A stretch of 64,000 nt of DNA from CALLCD01 sp039196965 (GTDB lineage Bacteria; Pseudomonadota; Alphaproteobacteria; Caulobacterales; Hyphomonadaceae), in NCBI GenBank assembly GCA_039196965.1, contig JBCCUK010000022.1, positions 12,056 through 76,055 of the forward strand, read 5' to 3'. Positions 53,647 to 62,304 of this stretch are shown here, piece by piece. Positions within the stretch are counted from its first letter, which is position 1, and the number at the start of each line of letters is the position of its first letter. The translations under genes and the position numbers were made by a program. The notes below the pieces were generated by a model. It ran no database searches and was not told the DNA's origin. It saw only the letters and a program-made list of their open reading frames with translations.

Positions 53647-54177
53647 ATGGACCCAAATGAAGATGCTCAGGCCTGCGGCAGGATTTACAAAGAGTATCTC
53701 AAGATCAGTGCGGAGGAGGCAGAAATTACGAACGCGGAAAACCGAATCAAGGCGGCTCTGGCGGTACCTGAGCGCCACATCCGCGCCCTAGAGAAAGATG
53801 AGCGCCGTCTGATTGTAGAGGCGAACAAGAATTGTACGCCGCAACCACGGATACCGTCGGCCCAGCGTGGGCCGCGCCGCGCCATTATACCATCCGCGCG
53901 GCGCGACCGGGGCATAACGATCGACCTGGGAAGGGCCGCATCGCAGGCCGATGACTTGCTGACCCTTATGTGTATACAGACACGCGAAGCTGCGCGTAGA
54001 GAGCTGGCAGACGTACAACGCCGGCTTGAGACATTTCGATCAGCCAGGGAAGAAGCTTCCGATAGGTTAGCCAAATTGAGTCGCCGCAGAGATGAACTTA
54101 ACGGCTTGAGAGCTACCCTGGATAGCCAGGCGGCAACGCACCGATGTGATTTTAGCCGGGGTCGTTCGGGGCGGTGA
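53647..54177 (+). CDS. Four-cysteine coiled-coil protein A1 (duplicated cassette)
   Basis: A 176-residue, highly charged, helical protein with no signal peptide and no recognised family. Long heptad-like stretches occur at about residues 18-60 and 110-162. Four cysteines are at 10, 63, 109 and 167. The protein encoded at 54814-55299 has cysteines at 7, 59, 94 and 152 (the last two exactly 58 apart in both), the same Cys-(Thr/Ser)-Pro at the second, and the same layout, so the two are paralogues. GGGAG lies 7 nt before the ATG at 53647. Its 3' end overlaps the convergent lipoprotein gene by 26 nt. Function unknown. Confidence 0.65.
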   Translation: MDPNEDAQACGRIYKEYLKISAEEAEITNAENRIKAALAVPERHIRALEKDERRLIVEANKNCTPQPRIPSAQRGPRRAIIPSARRDRGITIDLGRAASQADDLLTLMCIQTREAARRELADVQRRLETFRSAREEASDRLAKLSRRRDELNGLRATLDSQAATHRCDFSRGRSGR

Positions 54178-54682
54178 AGTCCGGCAATTCCCAATCACCC
54201 TTACATTCGAGGACGTCATATTGTCGTCTCGTAAATTCCTCTGGAACAATGATCACGTCGTAGGACGGTTGCAGCGCAGCGAAACTCCATTCCAGACTGA
54301 GTTCGATCAACCAGCTTCCGCGCTCACCGCGTTCTACGTCACAGAACTCGGTGGTAAGCCAGGTTTTATCCCCGGTCATGCCATAGAGTGTCGCCATTAG
54401 TTTGGCTTTGGTTTTGCGATTCTCCGGCTCTAACGGTTCTTGCTCAAGCAGCCGGTTATAAGCGCACCGCATGGCATCGACTTTCAACAAGCCGGTTCCG
54501 GCTTCGATCCCGGCCTCCCGCGCTTCGTCGCCCGGTTCACAGGATTTATCCCAAGCTTCGTAGTCTGCCATATATTTGGTGAAAAGGGGATCGACCTCGC
54601 CGTAAACATAGCCTCGACTCGATGAGGGCTCTCCGCAGGCGGAGAGTGCGGTGACAATAAAATATATAAGGCGGTTTCGCAT
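54152..54682 (-). CDS. Four-cysteine lipoprotein B1 (duplicated cassette)
   Basis: A 176-residue lipoprotein with lipobox Leu-Ser-Ala-Cys16. The mature part is mostly helical and contains cysteines at 48, 73, 114 and 160, the first in 'YEAWDKSC'. The protein at 55308-55856 has 'YTNWDKVC' and cysteines at 55, 79, 123 and 169 with closely matching spacing (last pair 46 apart in both), showing paralogy. Two disulfides in the periplasm are likely. GAGG lies 8 nt before the ATG. Convergent with A1 and divergent from A2. No family recognised. Confidence 0.7.
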   Translation of the reverse strand: MRNRLIYFIVTALSACGEPSSSRGYVYGEVDPLFTKYMADYEAWDKSCEPGDEAREAGIEAGTGLLKVDAMRCAYNRLLEQEPLEPENRKTKAKLMATLYGMTGDKTWLTTEFCDVERGERGSWLIELSLEWSFAALQPSYDVIIVPEEFTRRQYDVLECKGDWELPDFTAPNDPG

Positions 54683-54813
54683 GGCTTGTGCCTCTGTCCA
54701 TAAAGGAGGGAGGAAGATTTAGCATGCTGATACCTCCGGGAATAGATCGCAATCTATCCCCGGGCTCTGTTCCGCAGGTTATTGTGGCTCTGCTGCAAAA
54801 ACACGAGTGACTT

Positions 54814-55299
54814 ATGGATCTAACCCAAAAATGCAATTCCATCGTGAGAGGCGCCTTCATGGCGAACCAGGAGCTGAGTAAAACGCATACTCGGTTGCAA
54901 GTTCTACGCGGTCGAAAAACTTCGCGGGAAAGAACAATCTCTGAGTTAAGACGGAACATAGACCGACTAAGGTTTGAAGCGCGCACATGTTCGCCGGATA
55001 TTCTTGAGAAGCCACGTTCCCAAGACGCTGGGCGCCCCAGTCGGGGTCTTGGCGTGGACGATTTAGCAAGCGTCGCAATTGACGCTGCTGATTGCGTAAG
55101 GCGCAGCCGCGCTATTGCGAGTAAGCTGAAGCAATTAGGGCGAGCTCTTAAGGTTGCTGAGGAAGGTTTGAGAAATATCGAAAGAGAAATTACCGAGCAG
55201 AAAAACAATCGAAGACAAAAAGAAGCGCTACTGCAGCAATATGCTCAGCAGCAGCGGACATATGACTGCTCAAAACACGCGACGATATTCAGAGGATAA
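54814..55299 (+). CDS. Four-cysteine coiled-coil protein A2 (duplicated cassette)
   Basis: A 161-residue helical, charged protein, paralogous to A1. Cysteines lie at 7, 59, 94 and 152, with 'ARTCSP' matching 'NKNCTP' of A1. Its C-terminal half is rich in Arg, Lys, Glu and Gln, typical of a coiled coil, and it ends '(I)FRG' like A1's 'FSRG'. No signal peptide. The ribosome site before the ATG is weak. The stop lies 8 bp from the stop of the convergent lipoprotein B2. Function unknown. Confidence 0.62.
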   Translation: MDLTQKCNSIVRGAFMANQELSKTHTRLQVLRGRKTSRERTISELRRNIDRLRFEARTCSPDILEKPRSQDAGRPSRGLGVDDLASVAIDAADCVRRSRAIASKLKQLGRALKVAEEGLRNIEREITEQKNNRRQKEALLQQYAQQQRTYDCSKHATIFRG

Positions 55300-55307
55300 C
55301 CCGCCCT

Positions 55308-55856
55308 TTAATTCTCGGCCTCGTCTGCAAGGCTAAACTCATTGGGCTGGCACGCGAAGAAGCCGAATATGATTTCCAACATGTTGTCAGGCGTCTCTTC
55401 AATCAGCCCACCAAAGACATCAGCATTAGTAAGGTTTAACTGCGCTTCGATTGCCCAAAGGTCCCTGTCTTCGAACGGCTCCGGCTCACAAAGTTGGTAT
55501 TTCAAGAGCTCGGTGTCATTATTAAGAGTATAGATTTGTGCGGCGAGTATCGATGCTTTAACGCGTTTGTTTTTGCTCGCGTTCGAGGGATCAAGCGGCA
55601 GCTCCAGCTGATCAAGGGCGCAGTCCAGCGCATCGGTTTGTCCTAATTTTACGCCAGCTTGAATTGCGGATATTTGGCTTCCGGAGGTGCCGCATACTTT
55701 GTCCCAATTGGTATATGCCTCTCTGTAGTCGGCATAGGCCTGTCGCGTTTGAAGAAGGTCGTCTAAATCACCCTGTCCGCAAGCGGACAAGTTTGGGACC
55801 AGTGCAAATAGCAAAACGCAAGTTAGATGTCTCAAGCATTCGTCGCAGTTTTTCAA
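55308..55856 (-). CDS. Four-cysteine lipoprotein B2 (duplicated cassette)
   Basis: A 182-residue lipoprotein with a hydrophobic N-terminus and lipobox Leu-Ser-Ala-Cys26. The mature part has cysteines at 55, 79, 123 and 169, matching those of B1, and shares 'WDK-x-Cys'. The proposed TTG start overlaps the uvrB stop (TTGA), suggesting coupling. A second TTG at 55835 would give a shorter, more usual signal peptide. It is convergent with A2. Function unknown. Confidence 0.68.
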   Translation of the reverse strand: MKNCDECLRHLTCVLLFALVPNLSACGQGDLDDLLQTRQAYADYREAYTNWDKVCGTSGSQISAIQAGVKLGQTDALDCALDQLELPLDPSNASKNKRVKASILAAQIYTLNNDTELLKYQLCEPEPFEDRDLWAIEAQLNLTNADVFGGLIEETPDNMLEIIFGFFACQPNEFSLADEAEN

Positions 55857-58036
55857 AGCCCCAAGTCCTCTTCCCTCAGCCGCTTCACCTCGTCCCTCAG
55901 TCTGGCAGCTTCCTCGAACTCTAGATCCGCAGCGGCTTCGCGCATGCGTTTTTCGAGGTCGGCGATGACGGCCTGGAGATTGTGACCGGAGGTGCCCGGC
56001 GCGGCGAGGGCAGGGGCGGCATCCTCGGCCACACCGCGGCGCTTCTCGCCCCGGCGGGTACGTTTGGATTTTGCGGCCTGGCCCGGGCGTTCGCCCAGAT
56101 CGGCGAGGATGTCAGCGACCTCCCGTTTGATCGTGGTGGGCACAATGCCGTTGGCCTCATTATGGGCAAGCTGTTTCTTGCGGCGGCGGTCGGTCTCCTC
56201 CATGGCGCGCTCCATGGAGCCGGTGACGCCATCGGCATAGAGCACGACGCGGGCCTCGGCATTTCGCGCCGCGCGGCCGATCGTCTGTACAAGGCTTGTT
56301 TCTGACCGGAGGAAGCCTTCCTTGTCCGCGTCGAGAATGCCGACAAATCCGCATTCCGGAATATCGAGCCCCTCACGCAGGAGGTTGATGCCGACCAGCA
56401 CATCGAACACGCCGAGCCTCAGATCACGGATGATCTCGATGCGCTCCACGGTGTCGATGTCGGAATGCATGTAGCGGACCTTCACGCCCTGTTCGGTCAT
56501 GTATTCGGTGAGGTCTTCGGCCATCTTCTTTGTCAGCGTGGTGATGAGGGAGCGCATCCCTTGCGTGGCGACCTCCTTCACCTCGGCGATGACATCGTCG
56601 ACCTGGTTGGAGTTTTCCGTCGCGACCGGGCGGACCTCGACCGGCGGATCGACGAGGCCGGTGGGGCGGATGACCTGTTCAGTGAACACACCGCCGGTCT
56701 GCTCCAGCTCCCAGGGGCCGGGCGTGGCGGAGACGTGGACTGTCTGAGGCCGCATGGCGCGCCACTCCTCGAATTTGAGGGGGCGATTGTCCTTGCACGA
56801 TGGAAGGCGGAAGCCGTATTCGGAGAGGGTGTGCTTACGGGAAAAGTCACCTTTGTACATCGCGCCGAGCTGAGGCACGGTCTGGTGCGACTCGTCTACA
56901 AAGAGCAGCGCATTTTCGGGGAGGTATTCGAACAGGGTGGGGGGCGGCTCGCCGGGCTTGCGGCCGGTCAGGTAGCGGGAATAATTCTCGATGCCATTGC
57001 AGGAGCCCGTGGCGGTCATCATTTCGATGTCGAACTCGCAGCGTTGCTGGATGCGCTGAGCCTCAAGGAGTTTGCCGTGCTTTTCGAAATGGGCGATTGT
57101 ATCTTTCAACTCTGTCTTGATGGAGCCGATTGCCTGATTAAGCGTTGGGCGCGGCGTGACATAGTGGGAGTTGGCGTAGATCTTCACGGCGGGGAGATCG
57201 CCGGCTTTTTTGCCCGTGAGCGGATCAAACTCGGTGATGGATTCCAGTTCGTCGCCAAAGAAGGAGAGTTTCCAGGCGCGGTCTTCATAGTGGGCGGGGA
57301 AGATGTCGATGACGTCGCCATTCATGCGGAAGGTGCCGCGGGCGAAGCCAAGATCATTGCGCGTATACTGAAGGGAGACGAGTTTGGCGGCGACATCGCG
57401 GGGGTCCATCTCCTGGCCTTCTTCCAGGGTGAAGGTCATGGCGGTGTAGGTTTCCACCGAGCCGATGCCGTAAATGCAAGAGACCGAAGCGACGATAATC
57501 ACATCGTCTCGCTCAAGGATCGCGCGGGTGGCGGAGTGGCGCATTCGGTCGATAGCTTCGTTTATCGAGCTTTCTTTTTCAATATATAAGTCCGAGCGCG
57601 GAACGTAGGCTTCCGGTTGATAATAATCATAATAGGAAACAAAATATTCCACTGCATTATCGGGGAAGAAGGATTTAAACTCGCCGTAAAGTTGGGCGGC
57701 GAGAGTCTTATTATGGGCGAGGATCAAGGCTGGCCGCTGGGCCGCCTCGATGATCTTCGCCATCGTGAAGGTCTTGCCTGTGCCGGTCGCGCCGAGGAGC
57801 ACCTGGTCCCGTTCGCCGCCGGTCACGCCATCGACGAGTTCAGGTATGGCGGTGACCTGGTCGCCAGAGGGTTCATACTCTGAAGCGACCTTGAACGGTG
57901 CGCCTTGATCAAACCCGACCCAGTTTCGGTCTGGCCGATGGGGCGTCCACTCGGAGGACGGCAAGCCTCCCACCGCGTCGCGGGCAGCGCCGTCCATCTT
58001 GAAGGTAGCGGGAGCTTCTGAAACATTCTTTGGCAT
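55853..58036 (-). CDS. uvrB: Excinuclease ABC subunit B
   Basis: UvrB is the damage-verifying helicase-like subunit of nucleotide excision repair. The Walker A motif lies in 'VLLGATGTGKTFTMAKII', the beta-hairpin in 'YYDYYQPEAYVPRSDLYIEKESSINEAIDRMRHSATRA' in parts, with 'LFVDESHQTVPQLGAMY', 'VGINLLREGLDIPECGFVGILDADKEGFLRSETSL' in parts, and a C-terminal UVR motif ('LEKRMREAAADLEFEEAARLRDEV'). The start is uncertain: ATG at 58036 (used) or 58096; neither has a clear ribosome site. An Arg/Lys-rich insert precedes the UVR motif. Confidence 0.96.
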   Translation of the reverse strand: MPKNVSEAPATFKMDGAARDAVGGLPSSEWTPHRPDRNWVGFDQGAPFKVASEYEPSGDQVTAIPELVDGVTGGERDQVLLGATGTGKTFTMAKIIEAAQRPALILAHNKTLAAQLYGEFKSFFPDNAVEYFVSYYDYYQPEAYVPRSDLYIEKESSINEAIDRMRHSATRAILERDDVIIVASVSCIYGIGSVETYTAMTFTLEEGQEMDPRDVAAKLVSLQYTRNDLGFARGTFRMNGDVIDIFPAHYEDRAWKLSFFGDELESITEFDPLTGKKAGDLPAVKIYANSHYVTPRPTLNQAIGSIKTELKDTIAHFEKHGKLLEAQRIQQRCEFDIEMMTATGSCNGIENYSRYLTGRKPGEPPPTLFEYLPENALLFVDESHQTVPQLGAMYKGDFSRKHTLSEYGFRLPSCKDNRPLKFEEWRAMRPQTVHVSATPGPWELEQTGGVFTEQVIRPTGLVDPPVEVRPVATENSNQVDDVIAEVKEVATQGMRSLITTLTKKMAEDLTEYMTEQGVKVRYMHSDIDTVERIEIIRDLRLGVFDVLVGINLLREGLDIPECGFVGILDADKEGFLRSETSLVQTIGRAARNAEARVVLYADGVTGSMERAMEETDRRRKKQLAHNEANGIVPTTIKREVADILADLGERPGQAAKSKRTRRGEKRRGVAEDAAPALAAPGTSGHNLQAVIADLEKRMREAAADLEFEEAARLRDEVKRLREEDLGL

Positions 58037-58143
58037 AGGGGAACATATGGGGCACGCAGGCGGAGGTGTCGAGAGGGTGCGGGCTATGAAGCCCATTGAC
58101 GCTGGGTCCGCTGCGCCGTATGTCAGCGCCTCACTTTGAACGT

Positions 58144-58230
58144 GCCCAAGTGGCGGAATTGGTAGACGCGCTACGTTCAGGTCGTAGTGGCCTTATGGCC
58201 GTGGAGGTTCGAGTCCTCTCTTGGGCACCA
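58144..58230 (+). tRNA. tRNA-Leu (anticodon CAG)
   Basis: An 87-nt class II tRNA with encoded CCA. The acceptor GCCCAAG (58144-58150) pairs with CTTGGGC (58220-58226), followed by A-CCA. The D-arm contains 'GGAATTGGTAGACG', the anticodon loop 'GTTCAGGTC' reads CAG, a long variable arm follows, and the T-arm has 'GGTTCGAGTCC'. It is probably the integration site of the downstream island. Confidence 0.97.
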
Positions 58231-58231
58231 A

Positions 58232-58257
58232 GCCGCTCTCCAGAGCGGTTTTTCTTT
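58232..58257 (+). terminator. Rho-independent terminator after tRNA-Leu
   Basis: CCGCTCT pairs with AGAGCGG (58233-58239 with 58242-58248) followed by TTTTTCTTT. It sits directly after the tRNA 3' end. Confidence 0.85.
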
Positions 58258-58436
58258 GTCCAAAATGCTCTGAAAAATATACAAAAATTCTCCGATCACC
58301 GTTTTTCCGTGTCCGGCTAGGTGCGGGTATGTCCGTTCCCATCCAGGGGTTTTTCGGGTACATGTGGGGGTATCTTGGCGGAATTGACCTCTGAGAACTA
58401 CCCACTTTTCGCGAAATACCCGCATGGATACCCTGG

Positions 58437-59630
58437 ATGCCGCTCACAAACACCAAAGTTCGTCAGCTGAAACCAAAGGACAAGCCCTACAAGGTTGCTG
58501 ACGGGGGTGGGCTTTACATTTACGTGACACCGAAAGGCTCAAAGCTTTGGCGATGCCGTTATCGCTTCCATGGCTCGGAAAAGCTCTTGTCATTTGGAGC
58601 CTATCCCGAAGTATCGATTGCACGTGCGCGGGAGAAGCGTCACGAAGCCAAAATTTTTTTAGCCGATGGAAGCGATCCTATGGAAAAGGCGAAGGCCGAT
58701 CGGGATCAGAAGGCGGCGATTGACAAGAATACGTTTGCACGCATTGCCAACGAATTGATGGACAAGAAGCGTAAAGAGGGATTGGCAGATACGACGCTAG
58801 GCAAGAAGCAATGGTTGCTTGGGTTTGCAAATGCTGACTTTGGAGACTTGCCAATTGGTGATTTGACAGCCGCCAAAATCCTGCCGACGCTCTTGAAGCA
58901 ACAGGAAAAGGGAAACTACGAAACCGCCAAGCGATTACGGGCGGCTATTGGGGAGGTGTGCCGGTACGCCGTGGCAACGGCACGTGCAGAAGCAGACCCA
59001 ACTTATTCATTGCGCGGCGCGTTGATTGCGCCAAAGGTTTCCCATATGGCAGCGGCGACTTCGCGTGATGAATTCAAGCGAGTTGTTCAAGCAATATGGG
59101 CGTATGAATCGGGTTCACCTTCAACGCGGGCGGCACTGAAACTGATGGTGTTGCTATACCCGCGCCCTGGTGAATTGCGCTTAGCTTTGTGGGAGGAGTT
59201 TGACCTCGAGAAAGCGACTTGGACAATTCCGGCGTCGCGGATGAAAATGCGGCGCGAACACGTGAAGCCGCTACCAAGGATGGCGATTGATATTTTGCGA
59301 GCATTGCAATTCGAGACCGGAAGCAATCAACGCGTATTCCCTTCATCAATTGCTAGGGAAAAGCCTATCAGCGAAAATACGATGAATCAGGCATTGCGGC
59401 GAATGGGCTTTGAAAAGGACGAACACACAAGCCATGGCTTTCGGGCTAGCGCGTCCAGCCTACTAAACGAAAGCGGCAAGTGGAATGAGGACGCTATAGA
59501 AGCGGAACTCGCTCATGTGGGTGCCGACCAGGTGCGTCGGGTCTATCATCGCTCATTGTACCGGGATGAGCGTATTCGGATGTCGGATTGGTGGGCAGAG
59601 CAAATTGCTCAAATGCTTCAAGTGGGATGA
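58437..59630 (+). CDS. int: P4-type tyrosine recombinase (integrase)
   Basis: A 397-residue integrase of the P4/CP4-57 kind. The N-terminal DUF4102-like domain reads 'LTNTKVRQLKPKDKPYKVADGGGLYIYVTPKGSKLW' in parts, with 'LSFGAYPEVSIARARE'. Catalytic residues are Arg243 ('YPRPGELRLALWEEFD'), His333-x-x-Arg336, His360 and Tyr370, so it looks active. It starts 206 bp beyond the 3' end of tRNA-Leu and points away from it, the usual arrangement for islands inserted at tRNA genes. No matching duplicate of the tRNA 3' end is visible to 64000, so the far attachment site lies outside. Confidence 0.93.
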   Translation: MPLTNTKVRQLKPKDKPYKVADGGGLYIYVTPKGSKLWRCRYRFHGSEKLLSFGAYPEVSIARAREKRHEAKIFLADGSDPMEKAKADRDQKAAIDKNTFARIANELMDKKRKEGLADTTLGKKQWLLGFANADFGDLPIGDLTAAKILPTLLKQQEKGNYETAKRLRAAIGEVCRYAVATARAEADPTYSLRGALIAPKVSHMAAATSRDEFKRVVQAIWAYESGSPSTRAALKLMVLLYPRPGELRLALWEEFDLEKATWTIPASRMKMRREHVKPLPRMAIDILRALQFETGSNQRVFPSSIAREKPISENTMNQALRRMGFEKDEHTSHGFRASASSLLNESGKWNEDAIEAELAHVGADQVRRVYHRSLYRDERIRMSDWWAEQIAQMLQVG

Positions 59631-59672
59631 CCCATCAATTAGGTTATCTAGAGCGGAATTCGTAGATATTAT

Positions 59673-59696
59673 GACTGCTTTGGGTCATAAGAGGAC
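59673..59696. repeat. Palindromic element, copy 1
   Basis: GACTGCTTTGGG-N-ATAAGAGGAC-type 24-bp element. Its reverse complement matches the element at 61503-61527 in both arms. It lies between the integrase and the hydrolase remnant. Confidence 0.5.
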
Positions 59697-59737
59697 GATA
59701 GCCGGAATTGTACTTTGCGGTAATATTGTCCGACGCT

Positions 59738-60781
59738 CTACATATGTGCGTCGAACCAATCGAGCATATCTCGAGGATTGTCATAAAACCAATTGTAGCC
59801 ATCAAACCGATGTGTGGGTTCCTAAAGCCAGAACATTTCCTTCTCGATTGGAATGTTCTCAAAGAGCTCAGCGATGAAATCGAAATTCGTATTCGGGTCT
59901 TGGCGTGCCTGAACGAGTCGTGTCGGAACACTGGTTGATTTCGCTGCCTCGGCAATTGGCGCGATCAGGCCGTAGCCGCCAGATTGCTCTCTGTAGTAGG
60001 TGTCTGCTGCTTCATAAACGGAGTCTGGAATATCTCGTGCTGTCAGGATTGATTTGAGATAATCCCCATTGCTGAGCGGCTGGAGCGCGACCATGGCTTT
60101 GACGCCAGCAGATACAAACGCATCGGCATCTTCTTGCATCGCGAAAAACGAGGTGTTTGCTCCATAACAATAGCTTAGCAGGCCAATTGGTTTTCCTTTA
60201 GTGGAAGCATTGCGCGCAATAAACTCGACCGCAGCGATGACATCAAAGCGCTCGATTTCACCACCTGTTCCGACGCCGAGTTCGGTCTTGTCACTTTCTC
60301 CATGATTGCGCAGGTCATACATCAACACGCCATACCCTGCATCGACGAGCCGCTCAGCGACCTTCACGAACTCTATTTCTTGGTCATAGGGCTGCGACCC
60401 TTCAGGCTGATGCGCGAGCTGATAACCCTATCGGTTCGCTCTGTATCCGAAATGGGTCATGATGATGATCTTGTCAGCATCTTCCGAAACCAGCCAACCG
60501 CGCAGGGTCAACCCATCTCGCGTTTGGAACTCGACATCTTGATAGGACAATCCATAGTCCGCAGGCGTCTTTGGAAATGGCTGGGGTAATGGTTCCAGCA
60601 TCATGCTTGCGAGCTGTGCGCCCATCATTTGAGGGTCCATATCAATGGTCCTTTCTTCAATAGTGGGAGTGGATCGTTCTATTCGATTTGACGGGTCAGA
60701 CGCTTGTGGCATGCAGGCAAAGGCGAAGAACCCAGACGATATGACAACGGGAATCCGGCTCCGGGAAAATCGAATTAGCAT
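59738..60781 (-). pseudogene. Alpha/beta hydrolase lipoprotein gene with two in-frame TAG codons
   Basis: A 348-codon frame interrupted only by TAG at 60428-60430 (codon 118) and TAG at 59822-59824 (codon 320), with a third TAG as the natural end. The N-terminus is a lipoprotein-like signal ('FFAFAC'). The middle carries 'VLMYDLRNHGESD', the elbow 'GLLSYCYGANTSFF' (Cys as nucleophile candidate where Ser is usual) and 'PTRLVQARQDPN'. After the second TAG homologous sequence goes on ('RFDGYNWF', 'MLDWF'). The first TAG sits where Trp would fit ('YRANR-TAG-GYQ'), one transition from TGG. It is probably a pseudogene; readthrough is an alternative. Divergent from the TetR gene. Confidence 0.75.
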
Positions 60782-60829
60782 CGCGATAGCCTTTGTCGTT
60801 TATGGATATTTAGACAATTTCCGCCTTAA

Positions 60830-60843
60830 TGTCCAATTAGACA
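60830..60843. promoter_or_regulatory. Putative TetR operator
   Basis: TGTCCAATTAGACA is a 14-bp imperfect palindrome (one mismatched pair) in the divergent region between the hydrolase remnant and the TetR gene. Related half-sites TTTAGACAA (about 60809-60817) and CTGTCAA (about 60856-60862) flank it. Confidence 0.5.
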
Positions 60844-60871
60844 AATCACGACTATCTGTCAATAAGAGCCA

Positions 60872-61438
60872 ATGACCGAACGCGACGAACAAATTCTCGA
60901 AGCCGCGATGCAGCTGTTTCTACGTTACGGCGTGAAGCGAACGAGCATGAACGACATCGCCTCCGAAGCCGGTGTCGCTCGACAAACGCTCTATAATGCG
61001 TTTTCCAACAAGGATGACGTGCTGTGCTCTCTAATCAGATTGTTCACCGATCGAGCGATGGATGAAATTGAAGTGATAATAGCGCGATCGACAAAGCTCA
61101 GCGATCGATTAGACATCGTGCTCGAACGCGTCGCCGTCTATCCGTTCGAAATGCTATCCAAGTCTCCAAACGCCGAGGACCTTGTCCTCGGAATGAATGC
61201 CGCCAGCAAAGAAGAAATCGATGCTAGCAATGAACGGTTTCGGGCCGTGCTGGCAGATATTCTTATCGTCTACGAAGCGTCATTGAAACGAGTCGGTCGC
61301 ACACCCCGCCAGTTTGCAGACTTCATTCACATCGCAGCTTCAGCTGCGAAAACACAGGCCGCAAATCGCAAGCAACTCGACGAGTTGCTCCAAACGATAC
61401 GATCTACCGTGTTGAGTTACGCCCAAATCGATACCTGA
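60872..61438 (+). CDS. TetR-family regulator of the island
   Basis: A 188-residue TetR/AcrR regulator. The HTH spans residues ~8-50, with 'YGVKRTSMNDIASEAGVARQTLYNAFSNKDDVLCSLI' in parts, and the remainder is a helical ligand domain. It is transcribed divergently from the broken alpha/beta hydrolase gene across a 90-bp region with a palindrome, so it probably controls that gene and itself. The inducer is unknown. Confidence 0.87.
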   Translation: MTERDEQILEAAMQLFLRYGVKRTSMNDIASEAGVARQTLYNAFSNKDDVLCSLIRLFTDRAMDEIEVIIARSTKLSDRLDIVLERVAVYPFEMLSKSPNAEDLVLGMNAASKEEIDASNERFRAVLADILIVYEASLKRVGRTPRQFADFIHIAASAAKTQAANRKQLDELLQTIRSTVLSYAQIDT

Positions 61439-61502
61439 CACGATGTTTGCTGATTGACGTCGAAGTCGGCTCCTCTACGGGCGTCCGCAGGCACGCGCCA
61501 AA

Positions 61503-61527
61503 GTCCGCTTTGCCGCCGAAAGCAGTC
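61503..61527. repeat. Palindromic element, copy 2
   Basis: GTCCGCTTT-N7-AAAGCAGTC, an imperfect palindrome. The arms match those of copy 1 (reverse complement). It lies in the gap between the TetR gene and the exosortase locus, where no gene is visible. Confidence 0.5.
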
Positions 61528-61553
61528 CAAGCGCAGATTTCGAGGCTCTTACG

Positions 61554-61576
61554 GCTCCTTTGGGTCAAGGGCGGAC
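61554..61576. repeat. Palindromic element, copy 3
   Basis: A degenerate third copy whose reverse complement starts GTCCGC and includes TTGACCCAAAGGAGC. It lies in opposite orientation to copy 2 in the same gap. Confidence 0.4.
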
Positions 61577-61605
61577 TCCAATCAATTTTCAATACAGGGC
61601 TTCGG

Positions 61606-62304
61606 CTAAACTGCTGTTGTCCATGCAGAGTGCTTTGTCTCCATTGCCGTCGCATCCTTGCTCCAATTCGTTACGCAAAGTGCCACTGGCAGCACAAGGA
61701 TCAGGAAAAATACGCTGGCATCTATTATGGGTTTGAGTAGGTCTAGCAGCCAAAGAGGAGGCTGACGGGGCACCAGGATGGTGTCGAGATAGAAGCTGCG
61801 CATCAGGCCATCGCCAGCGGTCATGAGTTCGCCGAGCCCGACAAATATCTTTGCTGCAACAAGAAGCATAAAGATCCCGAATAGCTGCAAGCTGCCCGTC
61901 AGAAGCGGCTCACCCTGTCGACTGATTTCACTCCAGGACAGCGGTGATAACGACAGGTGCACCAGCCAGAAGATCAACAAGCTAAGAGTAAGTGGCTGGA
62001 TATATTCCAGATTGATCGAACTTGTCCGGTCGAGCTGGAGACCTGGCCGATAAGCGCCATGGGGATAAGCCTGACCGGCCCGAAACAGATTGGTCTCGAT
62101 TTTCCAGTGCTTTTCGCCCTCGGTTTTGACAATCCGGGGCTCGTAGGTGCGGTAGGCCGGAGTGAGCCACAATGATTGGACCGAGACGGCCACGGGTACA
62201 AACACATGAGCGGAGAGAACCAGCCACAGCCCAAACAGTGGCAAGGCAAGTATTGTCAGACGACACAAAGCCGCACGCGGCTTCACCTCAAGCCAATCAG
62301 CCAT
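61606..62304 (-). CDS. Exosortase H-associated membrane protein
   Basis: A 232-residue protein with about four membrane spans (around residues 15-35, 105-122, 132-155 and 190-212) and a periplasmic loop after the first span ('PAYRTYEPRIVKTEGEKHWKIETNLF' region in parts). It overlaps the exosortase gene by 8 nt, and its size, span layout and position match the membrane partner commonly encoded beside XrtH exosortases. The family name therefore rests partly on context. The role of the partner in sorting is not established. Confidence 0.7.
   Translation of the reverse strand: MADWLEVKPRAALCRLTILALPLFGLWLVLSAHVFVPVAVSVQSLWLTPAYRTYEPRIVKTEGEKHWKIETNLFRAGQAYPHGAYRPGLQLDRTSSINLEYIQPLTLSLLIFWLVHLSLSPLSWSEISRQGEPLLTGSLQLFGIFMLLVAAKIFVGLGELMTAGDGLMRSFYLDTILVPRQPPLWLLDLLKPIIDASVFFLILVLPVALCVTNWSKDATAMETKHSAWTTAV

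Noticed and set aside
56465..57589. 374-codon plus-strand frame inside uvrB
   Set aside because: Antisense shadow of uvrB with Gly/Val/Asp-biased composition and no motif.
61447..61740. 97-codon frame between the TetR gene and the exosortase partner
   Set aside because: It spans two copies of a non-coding palindromic element and overlaps the end of the partner gene. No ribosome site or motif.
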